Of a stretch of 64,000 nt of DNA, positions 26,593 to 35,534 are shown one piece after another. The notes beneath the pieces are model-generated. The model was not told the DNA's origin. It worked only from the letters and a program-made list of their open reading frames with translations, and did no database searches. This stretch comes from Fulvivirga maritima (GTDB taxonomy: Bacteria; Bacteroidota; Bacteroidia; Cytophagales; Cyclobacteriaceae). The translations under genes were made by a program, and so were the position numbers. Within the stretch, counting starts at the first letter, position 1, and each line of letters starts with the position of its first letter. The stretch spans positions 6,257,001-6,321,000 of the forward strand of contig NZ_CP089980.1 of the NCBI RefSeq assembly GCF_021389955.1. Direction: 5' to 3'.

Positions 26593-27675
26593 TCATTCAC
26601 TAAGAAAAGGGTAATCTATATAGCCTCCTGCATCGCCACCAAACATGGTATCTCTATCTGGTTCATTGAGTTCTGTCTGCAATTCAAAACGCTTTGGCAA
26701 ATCAGGGTTTGCTAAAAATAATGTTCCAAATGAAACCACGCTGGCAATACCTTTTTCTAATTCTGCTTCGGCCGTATCTCTTCCATAACCAGCATTAGCA
26801 ATCACCTTTTTATTGATCATTTTACCAAAAAGTTCAATCTCGTCATCTGCAGGGTAGTGATCCGGACCAGGGAAGTAAGGGCTACGCTTCATAATTTCGA
26901 CATAGGCAAAATCTAATTTATTCAATTCCTCTATGAGATAAGTATAGGTTTCCTGAGGATTATCTAATATCATATGACCGTACGGATGGAAGGGTGAGAT
27001 TTTAATGCCGACCTTTTCTCCTCCAATAGCACTTATCAATTCCTGCATCGTTTCCAATACAAATCTGGCTTTATTTGGTATACTCCCCCCATATTCATCC
27101 GTGCGCCGGTTAGCACTCTCTGCCAGGAACTGATTGGGCAAATAACCATTAGCAGCATGAAGTTCTACGCCGTCAAAGCCTGCTTCCATAGCGTTTTTGG
27201 CGGCTTGTCCGTAGTCTTTGATTGTTTGCTTAATCTCTTCCACAGAGATTTCCCGTGGCGTTTCATAATCTCTCATTCCTTGCGAAGTGAAATGCTGTAC
27301 TCCTGGTATTGCAATGGCCGAAGGAGCTAAAGGTAGTTGCCCCTTACGATCAATAGAGTGCCCTACCCTACCTGTGTGCCATAATTGAGCTACTACCTTT
27401 CCGCCTTGAGCATGAACGGCATCAGTAACTTTTTTCCAGGCTTCTATTTGCTCTATTGTATAAATACCGGGCGTAAAAGGACTGCCAATAGCTTGTTCAC
27501 TAATATTAATTGCCTCTGTAAAAATGAGGCCGGCACTTGCTCTTTGGGTATAGTATTGTACTGTAATATCCTCTACTACTCCATTTTGATTGGCACGGCT
27601 TCTTGTCATAGCAGACATAGCCATTTTATTTTTTAATGTTAGATCTCCTAACTGTGTTGGTGCTAATAATTTCAT
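26593..27675 (-). CDS. Old-yellow-enzyme-family alkene reductase (NemA-like)
   Basis: 360 residues forming an FMN-binding TIM barrel. Visible landmarks are AMSAMTRSRA near the start, VAQLWHTGR, and the substrate-binding HAANGY (H173, N176, Y178), followed by LPNQFLAESANRRTDEYGGS. It reduces activated C=C bonds of enones, maleimides or nitro compounds with NAD(P)H. It lies 97 bp downstream of the NmrA-like gene on the same strand and is probably its operon partner, in a neighbourhood full of electrophile-handling reductases. Full length. Confidence 0.93.
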   Translation of the reverse strand: MKLLAPTQLGDLTLKNKMAMSAMTRSRANQNGVVEDITVQYYTQRASAGLIFTEAINISEQAIGSPFTPGIYTIEQIEAWKKVTDAVHAQGGKVVAQLWHTGRVGHSIDRKGQLPLAPSAIAIPGVQHFTSQGMRDYETPREISVEEIKQTIKDYGQAAKNAMEAGFDGVELHAANGYLPNQFLAESANRRTDEYGGSIPNKARFVLETMQELISAIGGEKVGIKISPFHPYGHMILDNPQETYTYLIEELNKLDFAYVEIMKRSPYFPGPDHYPADDEIELFGKMINKKVIANAGYGRDTAEAELEKGIASVVSFGTLFLANPDLPKRFELQTELNEPDRDTMFGGDAGGYIDYPFLSE

Positions 27676-27772
27676 TGCTTTTCTATCTCAATTGTTAATT
27701 TATTATGGAAAAAGGGAATCGGTTGAGTCTGTAGACCGTTATCCTACCTTGTTACCCCTTTATTATTTATAA

Positions 27773-28666
27773 TTAGTTATTATAAATCGGCTTATAGACT
27801 TCCTGTACAAAGTCTTCCGCTGTAGTAGTGGTTATTGTAGATTGATTTCTCTGCTGGTAGTTCATGAATCCGGTTTTAACTGCAGTGCCCATTTCAATTA
27901 GGTTATCAACAAAATCTTCAGAAAACCCATTGCCTATAAAGATTTCCTTTGCTTTCTCTACCGGTATCTGAACATAAGGTAATTCGGGCTTTTCAATAGC
28001 TTGCCCAATTATGGTGGTAAACTCACGGTAGGTATAATCCTTAGGGCCCATCACGGGTTCTATGCTTTTACCCTTGAAATCAAGATTCATCAAATGGGCT
28101 GCTATTACTTTAGCCACATCCTTAGTGGCAATCATAGGGATGGCATGGTCTCCATCGGCAACAGTACCGTTAATCCCTTGATGTTTCACTAAGCCAATAG
28201 TCCTTAAGAAATTATCCATAAAATAGGCCGAGCGAATATGCAATACATTAACTTCGTTCAACTGATTGAGTCGGACTTCTTGTTCACCAGTTCCGCCCAT
28301 CATTCCATTGCCTTCATGCATGTGAGACCCCAAGCTGCTCATATTAACAATGTGTTTAATTCCTGATTGCTCAATGGCTTTAATCAGGTTACTCGTTACC
28401 TGCCTTTGATAGTGTCGGGTATTTTCCGCTTTTACATTATCAGGTAAAATAAGGAAGGCACTATCAGCATTTTTAAAGGCATTCACTAAGGTTTCAACAT
28501 CGTTTACATCGCCCGCTATGATATTTGCACCCAACCTACGAAACCTTTCCAATGGCTCCGTATTTCTTGCAATTAAAGTGACATGCTGCCCTTGGTTTAC
28601 CAATATTTCTGAAACTTTACTGCCTACCGTTCCGGTGGCTCCTAGTACTACTATATTCTTTTTCAT
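27773..28666 (-). CDS. NmrA-family NAD(P)H-binding protein
   Basis: 297 residues with the Rossmann motif VLGATGTVGSKV at the start and the NmrA/HSCARG pattern (IVNMSSLGSHMHEGNG, LHIRSAYFMDNFLRTI, ATKDVAKVIAAHL). Members sense or use NAD(P)H, and some act as quinone reductases. It begins an operon with the OYE gene. A 25-bp motif (28728-28752) shared with the next oxidoreductase gene lies about 62 bp before its start. Confidence 0.88.
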   Translation of the reverse strand: MKKNIVVLGATGTVGSKVSEILVNQGQHVTLIARNTEPLERFRRLGANIIAGDVNDVETLVNAFKNADSAFLILPDNVKAENTRHYQRQVTSNLIKAIEQSGIKHIVNMSSLGSHMHEGNGMMGGTGEQEVRLNQLNEVNVLHIRSAYFMDNFLRTIGLVKHQGINGTVADGDHAIPMIATKDVAKVIAAHLMNLDFKGKSIEPVMGPKDYTYREFTTIIGQAIEKPELPYVQIPVEKAKEIFIGNGFSEDFVDNLIEMGTAVKTGFMNYQQRNQSTITTTTAEDFVQEVYKPIYNN

Positions 28667-28727
28667 TTCGATTAATTTTAATGTTTTATAAATGTTTGAT
28701 GATGTAAAGGTGAATAATACGATGACG

Positions 28728-28752
28728 ACAAACTTGTATCAGATCACTGTTC
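28728..28752 (-). promoter_or_regulatory. Shared upstream motif, copy 1
   Basis: On the minus strand the sequence is AACAGTGATCTGATACAAGT followed by TTG, 62-86 bp before the NmrA-like start. A near-identical block precedes the MDR gene at 29786 at the same distance. Two copies at equal spacing before two same-strand reductase genes suggest an activator site. No factor is assigned. Confidence 0.5.
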
Positions 28753-28841
28753 ATGTATTGATGAGCGTTTCAATTAGAATTATAGATGGCTGTCATCTTT
28801 TAATAAATAGGCATATCTCTATGGCCTCAACCCAGAAATAA

Positions 28842-29786
28842 TTAACTGACCTCTATGGCCGCTTTACCAATAACGCCGCCTTTTTCAGCGTACTTATACG
28901 CTTCAACGGACTGATCAAATGGAAATACTTTGCTCACCTCTATCTGCAAACCATCGTTGATTGCATTGATCAGCTTGTTCATATACTTTATTGATGGACT
29001 TGAGAGTACCATGACCTGTTTTTTACCCGTAAACAGGTTCTTTAATAGAGAGGTTGGGATTTCAATCGGCTGAGGAGCCACATTAAGAAACCGGGCTTTA
29101 GGCTTCATGATCTTCTTAGCTTGGGCATACTCCATTTTCCCTGACAGATCCACTATGATATCGTAGGTTTGATTCTGTGTCAGGATATTTTCTTTCGTAT
29201 AATCTACTACTACGTCAGCTCCCCATTTTTTAGCATACTCTATGGCTTTTGTGCTGGCTACCGCCGTTACATGAGTGCCTTTTTCTCTGAGTAATTGCAG
29301 CAGAAACATTCCGAATCCGCCGGTGGCACCATTGACTAGAATTTTTGTCTGTGAAGTGATCTTCCCCATCTTCTCTAAAGCAGTTAACGCTGCAGAACCC
29401 ACAATAGGAATAGAAGCTGCTTGATTAAAGTTGATACCAGCAGGCTTTTTCCAAACCAAGTTAAAAGGCACCGCAACATACTCAGACAAGGCACCGTCTT
29501 TCATATTGTTTTTCACTACCCCGAAAACCTCATCGCCTGGTTTGAAATCAGTGACGGCGCTACCGGTAGCTTCCACAATACCTGCAAAATCAACTCCGGT
29601 ATGCCTTGGGAATTTAGATCCGGACATCAGTTTCATTTCGCCTTTCCTGATCTTCCAGTCCATAGGATTGATAGAAACGGCTTTAACTTTTATGAGAACC
29701 TGATTGGACTCAACAGAAGGTTTTGATTCTTCTATCATTTGTAAAACATCGGTATTTCCAAAATGGTGATATGATATCGCTTTCAT
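28842..29786 (-). CDS. MDR-family NAD(P)-dependent alcohol dehydrogenase/enone reductase
   Basis: 314 residues. GroES-like N-terminal domain (KAVSINPMDWKIRKGEMK, HTGVDFAGIVEATG) and Rossmann domain (ILVNGATGGFGMFLLQLL). No zinc ligands are evident, so it belongs with the quinone/enone reductases. It is transcribed divergently from the Crp/Fnr regulator at 29990 across 203 bp and has its own upstream motif at 29843. It is a different sequence from the 18177-19103 paralogue, although both have the same fold. Confidence 0.9.
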   Translation of the reverse strand: MKAISYHHFGNTDVLQMIEESKPSVESNQVLIKVKAVSINPMDWKIRKGEMKLMSGSKFPRHTGVDFAGIVEATGSAVTDFKPGDEVFGVVKNNMKDGALSEYVAVPFNLVWKKPAGINFNQAASIPIVGSAALTALEKMGKITSQTKILVNGATGGFGMFLLQLLREKGTHVTAVASTKAIEYAKKWGADVVVDYTKENILTQNQTYDIIVDLSGKMEYAQAKKIMKPKARFLNVAPQPIEIPTSLLKNLFTGKKQVMVLSSPSIKYMNKLINAINDGLQIEVSKVFPFDQSVEAYKYAEKGGVIGKAAIEVS

Positions 29787-29842
29787 TATGCTCTTATTTA
29801 AATGTTTAAATTAATAGCACAAAGGTGTAGAATGCCAGACCC

Positions 29843-29868
29843 GCAAACTTGTATCAAATCACTGTTGT
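29843..29868 (-). promoter_or_regulatory. Shared upstream motif, copy 2
   Basis: On the minus strand the sequence is AACAGTGATTTGATACAAGT then TTGC, about 57-81 bp before the MDR start. It is partly palindromic with its neighbour (ATCACT ... AGTGAT around 29859-29877). The same string, slightly changed, also forms the last codons of the AraC remnant near 31626. Confidence 0.5.
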
Positions 29869-29989
29869 AGTGATACTCACAATTTCATTAGTGCTCTCTT
29901 CCTTAATATCATAGTAGTAGTCACCTGGTGAAGCTCACATTTTACCAAATGGTAAGGAAAGCATATTAATAATTAACTACTTTCGATAC

Positions 29990-30547
29990 ATGGAAGAGTT
30001 TATAGAATACATATTACAGTTCGGCGACTTGAACAGGCAGCAAATTGACCTCATTAATAATAAAGCCAAAGAAGTAGTGCTCAATAAAAACGAGTATTTT
30101 GCAGAAGCTGGCAAAGTGTTAAAGCAGGTAGGCTTCATAGTGGATGGTATACTTCGTATTTGCTACTACAATAACAAAGGCGAAGAAATCACCAAGATTT
30201 TTATGGAAGAAAACCATTTACTCTATAATCTGAATAATACGCCTTCCACAGAATACATCCAGGCGGCTACAGATTGTAAACTACTGGTATTTTCCAACAA
30301 GGACTGGAAAGAAATCTCAGATACCATCATAGCCTGGGATAGCATAATCCAAAAAATTGCCAATAAAGCACTTGTTCAAAAACTGCAAAGAGTGAGTCCG
30401 CTTATATCTCAGGATGCCACTACCCGTTATCTGGAGTTTATGGAAAAATACCCCACACTGGCCAACCGAATACCTCTTTCATACATCGCCTCCTATTTAG
30501 GTGTCACCCAGCAATCTTTGAGTAGAATAAGAAAAAATATACGGTAA
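29990..30547 (+). CDS. Crp/Fnr-family transcriptional regulator
   Basis: 185 residues. The beta-barrel sensor is at ~20-110 (EYFAEAGKVLKQVGFIVDGI, NNKGEEITKIFMEENHL) and the C-terminal helix-turn-helix ends PLSYIASYLGVTQQSLSRIR. It is divergent from the MDR dehydrogenase and 80 bp upstream of an SDR gene on its own strand, so both are candidate targets. TACTTTCG at ~29970, close to TAnnTTTG, could be its -7 box. Confidence 0.9.
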   Translation: MEEFIEYILQFGDLNRQQIDLINNKAKEVVLNKNEYFAEAGKVLKQVGFIVDGILRICYYNNKGEEITKIFMEENHLLYNLNNTPSTEYIQAATDCKLLVFSNKDWKEISDTIIAWDSIIQKIANKALVQKLQRVSPLISQDATTRYLEFMEKYPTLANRIPLSYIASYLGVTQQSLSRIRKNIR

Positions 30548-30627
30548 ATTGCTATTTAACATATGGTAAACAGTTTCACTTGTTGATTGTAGAGTTTTGT
30601 TGCTTAACTAATAAAAAAATTAAACTT

Positions 30628-31440
30628 ATGAACAAGACTATTTTTATCACAGGTGCTTCATCAGGTTTAGGAAAGGCTTGCGCTAAATTATTCGCTTCAA
30701 AAGGCTGGACCGTTATTGCTACTATGAGGCAAACGGAAAAAGAAACTGAACTTATAGATCTGCCAAACATACATCTTTTAAAGTTAGATCTCAACGACGC
30801 GCAACAAGTAGCCGGGATAGCTGCAAAAGCAGAAAAAATAAGTCCGGTAGATGTAGTATTGAATAATGCGGGATATGGATTGATGGGACCTTTTGAAGGA
30901 ACCACCGAAGAACAAATAGCTCAACAAATCAATACTAATTTTTTAGGAACCATACTGATTACAAAATCCTTTCTTCCCTATCTAAGAAAACGAAAAAAGG
31001 GTTCCGTTATTAGCGTAACCTCTTCCACGGCCAATATTCCTTATCCGTTCGTAGCTGTTTATGCAGCCACAAAGTCTGCCTTGGAAACTTGGACAGAGGG
31101 CATGAGTTATGAATTAAGCCACTTCGGAATAGCCATTAAAACGATAGTACCTGCTTACATGCAGACAAGTTTTGGCAGCAATGCACAACTTGTTTCTCAC
31201 CCCAATTATCAAGATATCTTTGATCATTACATGAAGGCTATGCGTGCAGATGCATCTACTAAACGTGATAGCCCAGAAAGCATTGCTGAAGTCATTTATG
31301 AAGCAGCTCTAAATAATGACGGCCAATTGCATCACACAGCAGGCGATCTTTCTAATACAGAATATGAGTGGCTCAGAAAGGACGGAGTAGAAAATGTAAT
31401 GGAAGCCATGAAAGAGCGCTTTTTCGGAAAATTGGCTTAA
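30628..31440 (+). CDS. Short-chain dehydrogenase/reductase (classical SDR)
   Basis: 270 residues from ATG 30628, where the sequence MNKTIFITGASSGLGK has the TGxxxGxG cofactor motif at residues 8-15. An in-frame ATG at 30580 would add 16 residues with no match to the fold and is rejected. NNAGYGLMG and the catalytic YAATK are present. Substrate unknown. It follows the Crp/Fnr gene and ends before a strong hairpin terminator at 31519. Confidence 0.92.
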   Translation: MNKTIFITGASSGLGKACAKLFASKGWTVIATMRQTEKETELIDLPNIHLLKLDLNDAQQVAGIAAKAEKISPVDVVLNNAGYGLMGPFEGTTEEQIAQQINTNFLGTILITKSFLPYLRKRKKGSVISVTSSTANIPYPFVAVYAATKSALETWTEGMSYELSHFGIAIKTIVPAYMQTSFGSNAQLVSHPNYQDIFDHYMKAMRADASTKRDSPESIAEVIYEAALNNDGQLHHTAGDLSNTEYEWLRKDGVENVMEAMKERFFGKLA

Positions 31441-31518
31441 TAGCAATTTCAAGGATTACTCATTATAGCCGATTAATCCAATCGATGGTTCAAATATGAA
31501 TGATCTATCACTAATAAT

Positions 31519-31557
31519 AAAACCCTAAAATAGACTTACGCTCAATTTTGGGGTTTT
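31519..31557. terminator. Strong hairpin terminator
   Basis: AAAACCCTAAAAT (31519-31531) pairs with ATTTTGGGGTTTT (31545-31557), with a 13-nt loop and a following ATTTAT. It lies 78 bp beyond the SDR stop and, being flanked by A and T runs on both sides, could also stop transcription from the right. Confidence 0.75.
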
Positions 31558-31622
31558 ATTTATCATTTTGCCGTTTTTTGAGTTTCTCATCACACTCCTT
31601 AAAATTGAGGGATGCATTTTGA

Positions 31623-31735
31623 CTAATAAATTTGTATCAAATCGCTGTTCTGTTTTAACGCTTTAGGGGGCATTCCAAACATTTCATACATATACTTATT
31701 TAATTGTGGAAGATCATAAAAGCCAGTGTCGTAAG
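31623..31735 (-). pseudogene. AraC-family regulator, C-terminal remnant cut by an IS3 element
   Basis: The minus strand encodes the last ~36 residues of an AraC regulator (TGFYDLPQLNKYMYEMFGMP followed by PKALKQNSDL) with a proper stop at 31623. Upstream it runs directly into the left end of the IS3 element at 31736. The rest of the gene is not found on the other side of the element, where a group II intron remnant lies instead. Confidence 0.7.
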
Positions 31736-31799
31736 TGTAAGCACCCCAAAATTAGGACTGTTTAAATGTATAGATTTCTAACAATTATTATTATTGAAA

Positions 31800-32669
31800 T
31801 CAGGTGTTAATTGTGGGTAACTCGATAGAGTTATCCACTGTTAACGCCCTCTGTGCATACAGCACCGGACTCAAGTCATTCAGACTTTCATGAGGCCTGA
31901 AAAAGTTATAGTCATTCATCCACTTTTCAGTAGCTTCACGCACTTCATTTATATCATCAAAAAGATACACATCCAATACATTTCTTCTGAAGGTGCCATT
32001 CAGCCTTTCTATGTAGGCATTTTGAGTGGGCTTACCTGGTTGTATATAAATGAAGTCGATTTCGTGCATTTGGCTCCATTCCTTAGTTAATGTTGCAATA
32101 AATTCAGGGCCATTATCCATCCTGATCCGCTCAGGTTTGCCTCGACGTTTAATTAAATGGTTTAAAACCCATACTATTTTATTGCTCTTAAGAGAATAGT
32201 CAATCTCTATATGTAACGCTTCCCTGTTAAAATCATCCATTACATTGAAAGATCTAAACTTTCTGCCGTTAAATAAAGCATCACTCATAAAGTCAATAGA
32301 CCAGGTATGATTGATTACAGGCGGTATCTCCAAAGGCTCTTTCACTCTTGCGGGCAGTCTTTTTTTGTCTTTCTACGCATACTTAATCCCATGGATTTAT
32401 AGACTCTATGTACTTTCTTATGATTCCATTTATGCCCCTCATTTCGAAGTCTACTGAAAGCTTTCCAAAAACCTTCTCTGGGAAACTGCTCTGCTTTTTC
32501 TTTTAAAGCAGCCATAATAGGCTCATCATTTTTAATAGATGAATAATAATAGACGGATTTGGCAAGATTTAAAACCCGGCACGCCCTGCTGATGCTGATC
32601 GCGTAATTAAATTCCCTTTTTATTTCCGTAACTAGCTGCTTTTTCTGGCAGGGCTTTAAAGCTTTTTTT
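31800..32669 (-). pseudogene. IS3-family transposase orfB, frameshifted
   Basis: The frame begins by the usual -1 slippage at an A7 run (32663-32669) at the end of orfA. It encodes the HTH_21-like region (ISISRACRVLNLAKSVYYYS...), then breaks at a second A7 run (32360-32366), where one extra A would restore the frame. The downstream part has the rve integrase core with D (WSIDFM), D (RMDNGPEF) and E ([13 protein letters not shown]). If the base count is right, the element cannot make a full transposase. Confidence 0.85.
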
Positions 32670-32922
32670 CGATGATCTCTTTAGCAAGCTTAAGATCAAG
32701 GGCTAATTCCGCATACATGTGTTTAAGCCTGCGATTTTCCTCTTCAAGTTCTTTTAGCTTCCGTAACTCTGAAGCATCCATGCCTCCAAATCGCTGGCGC
32801 CACTTGTAGAAGGCTGCCTGACTAACGCCATGCTCACGGCTGATCTCAGCCGCGGTCTTACCTGCATCAAATTCCTTCAAGATGCTGGCAATCTGTTGGG
32901 GTGAAAATTTCTTTCGTTTCAT
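32656..32922 (-). CDS. IS3-family transposase orfA
   Basis: 88 residues: helix-turn-helix (FSPQQIASILKEFDAGKTAA, EHGVSQAAFYKWRQRFGG) followed by a leucine-zipper coiled coil (ASELRKLKELEEENRRLKHM). It ends LAKEIIEKKL in the A7 slippery stretch, from which orfB is read in the -1 frame. Length and layout are typical. Confidence 0.92.
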   Translation of the reverse strand: MKRKKFSPQQIASILKEFDAGKTAAEISREHGVSQAAFYKWRQRFGGMDASELRKLKELEEENRRLKHMYAELALDLKLAKEIIEKKL

Positions 32923-32989
32923 AGTGAACAGTTTAAATTTAATTAAATTTTTCTACTTTTAAACTGTCCTATTTTTAGGGGGGCTTACA

Positions 32990-33180
32990 AAAGCCCCATC
33001 CTGAGGACTACTATCACCATATCACGACTAAGAAAGAAAGGGTATCAAAGCATGCTGGATTATTACCTAAAACTTCAACCAGAGATTCAATGAACCGCCG
33101 TATACCAGACCGGTACGTACGGTGGTGTGAGAGGCGAACCCTGGCTCAATTTGAGTCAGAGCCGTCTACTCAATTGGGCA
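32990..33180 (+). mobile_element. 3' remnant of a group II intron (RT tail plus domains V and VI)
   Basis: 32990-33093 reads ILRTTITISRLRKKGYQSML then DYYLKLQPEIQ and stop, like the C-terminus of a group II intron reverse transcriptase. Directly overlapping the stop is a domain V-like hairpin (33095-33125): CCGCCGTA pairs with TACGGTGG, a 2-nt CG bulge, then TACC with GGTA and a small loop. GTGTGAGAGG follows, then a domain VI-like stem (TGGCTC AATTT GAGTCA) ending near CTACTCAATT. The 5' part and most of the RT gene are missing, replaced at the left by the IS3 element. Confidence 0.7.
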
Positions 33181-33188
33181 TAGTTTTT

Positions 33189-34220
33189 TTATTCATTCAA
33201 TGCAAGGAATTCGTCATCATTTTTATAACTGCCAAATTCGTCATCAAGCATAATTTTCTCTGTAACTCTTTCTTTGTCAATATCCTTTGCCTTTTTTAGA
33301 TGTCTAATCATTGATTCTTTGTCATTATTCAAAGCAAAGTAATGAGCCTTAGTATAGTTGAATATCATTTCATCGGTTTCACCTTTTATTAATTTTTCAG
33401 CTATGTTATACTCAATAATGGCTTTTTCCATTTGGCCATTTCGAGCATATGCTCTCGCTAGATTCGAATGAATAGCTGACGATTCAGGATGTAAATACTT
33501 TCCTTTTAATAATACCTTCATTGATTCTTCACTCATCCCCATATCACAGTAATCAACCCCTTGTGTTAAGATGTCTGCGACTTTTCTGTCTTCAATTTCA
33601 GATTCTTCATTTAATCTCTTTCTAAAGAATTTAAATGCCTTTGTTGCTTTTCTAGCTGTTGATATTAAAACGATTAAAAGAATAATGAAAATAATAACTA
33701 GAACGAGCGTTATGTAAAGAACAACAGGTGATATATTCTTTTCGTTATTATCGTTTAACGTTCCGACACTATTATTTCCTCGAACTTCAATTTTTATATC
33801 ATTTTTATTTGTTAGGTTTTCAACTAAAAGTGAAAGGTTTAAATTGTCAAATTGGTATAGCGAGTTAACCTGATAGATAATTAAGTTTTTTTCCTGTTTG
33901 ACAATGTTAAATTCAACAAGAGGATTGTTTGATTCAATTTTGGGTTCTTTAATTCTGCTAGTTGGAGGTAGCTCGATATAAAGCTTAACATTTTCAGCTT
34001 TTTTTTGACCTCTATTCTTAATTGTATAATTCACTATTGACAATTCAGTTTCATTACTTTGAAATGTCGAAATAGGAAATTCTTCATAAGTAAGCTCCGT
34101 TTTTTCAGTAGTGTAGAAAAACACTACAATCGCAACTGCTAGGGAAACGAGTCCTGTAATTATTGAGGTAATTACAATTTGTTTCCAATTAATTTCTTGA
34201 CTAGCTTTTTCTTTTGTCAT
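33189..34220 (-). CDS. Membrane protein with C-terminal TPR repeats
   Basis: 343 residues. Membrane helix 1 is at ~13-34 (IVITSIITGLVSLAVAIVVF). A beta-rich periplasmic part follows (~35-160), then helix 2 at ~165-190 (VVLYITLVLVIIFIILLIVL), and a cytoplasmic part with TPR-like repeats at ~210-330 (GVDYCDMGMSEESMKVLLKG, SAIHSNLARAYARNGQMEKA). Probably an inner-membrane scaffold. No family name. Its stop lies 9 bp beyond the end of the intron remnant, suggesting the intron once sat downstream of this gene. Confidence 0.65.
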   Translation of the reverse strand: MTKEKASQEINWKQIVITSIITGLVSLAVAIVVFFYTTEKTELTYEEFPISTFQSNETELSIVNYTIKNRGQKKAENVKLYIELPPTSRIKEPKIESNNPLVEFNIVKQEKNLIIYQVNSLYQFDNLNLSLLVENLTNKNDIKIEVRGNNSVGTLNDNNEKNISPVVLYITLVLVIIFIILLIVLISTARKATKAFKFFRKRLNEESEIEDRKVADILTQGVDYCDMGMSEESMKVLLKGKYLHPESSAIHSNLARAYARNGQMEKAIIEYNIAEKLIKGETDEMIFNYTKAHYFALNNDKESMIRHLKKAKDIDKERVTEKIMLDDEFGSYKNDDEFLALNE

Positions 34221-34647
34221 CAGGTGTTTTTAAATTATGCCCAACATCCGTGTAAGGGAAACACATTCCCTTATTTTTATTATGGGGATCAATCTAAAGG
34301 ATTTCTGATTAATTTCATAGAGGTGTTAGCTATATGTGTGTATACCTCTGTGGTCTTGGTTGAGTTATGCCCCAAGAGCAACTGTATTTGACACCATCTT
34401 CTAATAAGTGAGTGGCCAAGCTATCCCCGCTGGCGCGCGTTTTTAAAACGCGTGACCAGTCTAATATAAACATATGCGGAACAACAAGGAATTTGATCAC
34501 TAGATGGCACGCCTTGAAAACAGCGCGCCAACGGCTACGGACATACGCGGAACAACAGGTCACATACGCGGACGAACGGGAAAGTCGTAGGACCACTGCG
34601 CTTAACCTACGACCAGTTGGGGCTTGTTATTCATAGTAAATGGCACA
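34221..34647. repeat. Spacer with GC-richer short repeats and palindromes
   Basis: A 427-bp gap, clearly richer in GC in its right half than its surroundings. It contains the palindrome CGCGTTTTTAAAACGCG (34436-34452). Three copies of a 15-20 bp unit follow: ACATATGCGGAACAACAAGG at 34470, ACATACGCGGAACAACAGGT at 34541 and ACATACGCGGACGAACGGG at 34562. A hairpin GTCGTAGG...CCTACGAC spans 34584-34613. CCAGTCTAAT and GCGGAACAACAAGG echo modules A and C of the composite repeats. Frames that can be read through it consist of repeat sequence. Confidence 0.6.
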
Positions 34648-34677
34648 TGGATTTGCAACAAAAAACTGGACAATAAG

Positions 34678-35502
34678 TTAAGCACATTTTGAATAGTTAT
34701 GGTTATTAAATTGTTCAGGCGTCTTATATCCTAAGTGCGAATGTTTTCTTTTTCTATTATACCATATTTCTATAAATTCGAACAGGTCATTCTTGGCCTG
34801 AAGAATACTATAGAAATTGGTATGTTTGACCAGTTCTGACTTCAGTATCTTAAAGAAGTTTTCTGCCACAGCATTATCCCAGCAATTACCTTTTCTACTC
34901 ATGCTTTGTTGTATACCCTTACTTTTGAGGTGATCTGAAAAAGAATAGGTGGCATACTGCACTCCCCGGTCGGAATGAAATATTAATTGGTTTGTTATTG
35001 GCCTATTAATTAAAGCCATTCTCCAGGCTGGCCATATTGTATCATGGCACGCCATAGACCTACTCAATGACCATCCTATAATCTTTCGATCGTACAAATC
35101 CATAATGATGGTTAAATACATCCAACCTTGACCAGTGGGGATGTATGTAATATCAGAGACCCATTTATGCCCCGGAAGGTTTGCCTGAAAATCTCTGTTT
35201 AATAGGTTTTTAGCTACTGGATAGTTGTGTCTTGATTGGGTGGTAGTTCCTCTGAACTTTCTGCAAATAATACTTCTAATGCCCTGGTTACGCATGATCC
35301 TGGCCACTCTGGGGCGAGAGATACGCCAACCCAGGTCTCGTAACTCCTCGGTGATCTTCGGGCTACCATACCTTCCTCTGCTATTGCTGTGTATAGTCCT
35401 GATACATGCGGATACCTTTTCATTCTCCAACTTTCTCATTGATGGCCTTCTGTTGCTCCAATTATAGAAACCACTTCTACTGACTTTAAGTACTTTACAC
35501 AT
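34678..35502 (-). CDS. IS3-family transposase orfB (expressed as orfA-orfB fusion)
   Basis: 274 residues: HTH_21 region (CKVLKVSRSGFYNWSNRRPS), then the rve core with D (WVSDITYIPTG), D (FHSDRGVQYA) and E (NCWDNAVAENFF), and the C-terminal YNRKRKHSHLGYKTPEQF. The frame is open further upstream through FIKEYNHRFGVERM to the slippery AAAAAAG at 35583-35589, so the active protein is a -1 frameshift fusion with orfA. No defect seen. Confidence 0.93.
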   Translation of the reverse strand: MCKVLKVSRSGFYNWSNRRPSMRKLENEKVSACIRTIHSNSRGRYGSPKITEELRDLGWRISRPRVARIMRNQGIRSIICRKFRGTTTQSRHNYPVAKNLLNRDFQANLPGHKWVSDITYIPTGQGWMYLTIIMDLYDRKIIGWSLSRSMACHDTIWPAWRMALINRPITNQLIFHSDRGVQYATYSFSDHLKSKGIQQSMSRKGNCWDNAVAENFFKILKSELVKHTNFYSILQAKNDLFEFIEIWYNRKRKHSHLGYKTPEQFNNHNYSKCA

Positions 35503-35534
35503 CCTCTCAACACCAAATCTGTGGTTGTATTCCT

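Larger units (their letters stand above)
31736..32989 (-). mobile_element. IS3-family element 1 (1254 bp, orfB frameshifted)
   Basis: Terminal inverted repeats of about 31 bp: TGTAAGCACCCCAAAATTAG and onward to GTTTAAA at 31736-31766, matched on the other strand at the right end (TGTAAGCCCCCCTAAAAATA...). It holds orfA and orfB in the usual overlapping order. No clear target-site duplication is seen: left flank ...TAAG, right flank AAAG.... This fits a junction formed by recombination between two copies rather than simple insertion. Confidence 0.88.

Noticed and set aside
33090-33299. A 69-codon plus-strand frame
   Set aside because: It overlaps intron domains V/VI and the antisense of the TPR membrane gene.
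34330-34636. Two overlapping frames of 70-90 codons in the GC-rich patch
   Set aside because: They translate repeats and palindromes; neither looks like a protein.
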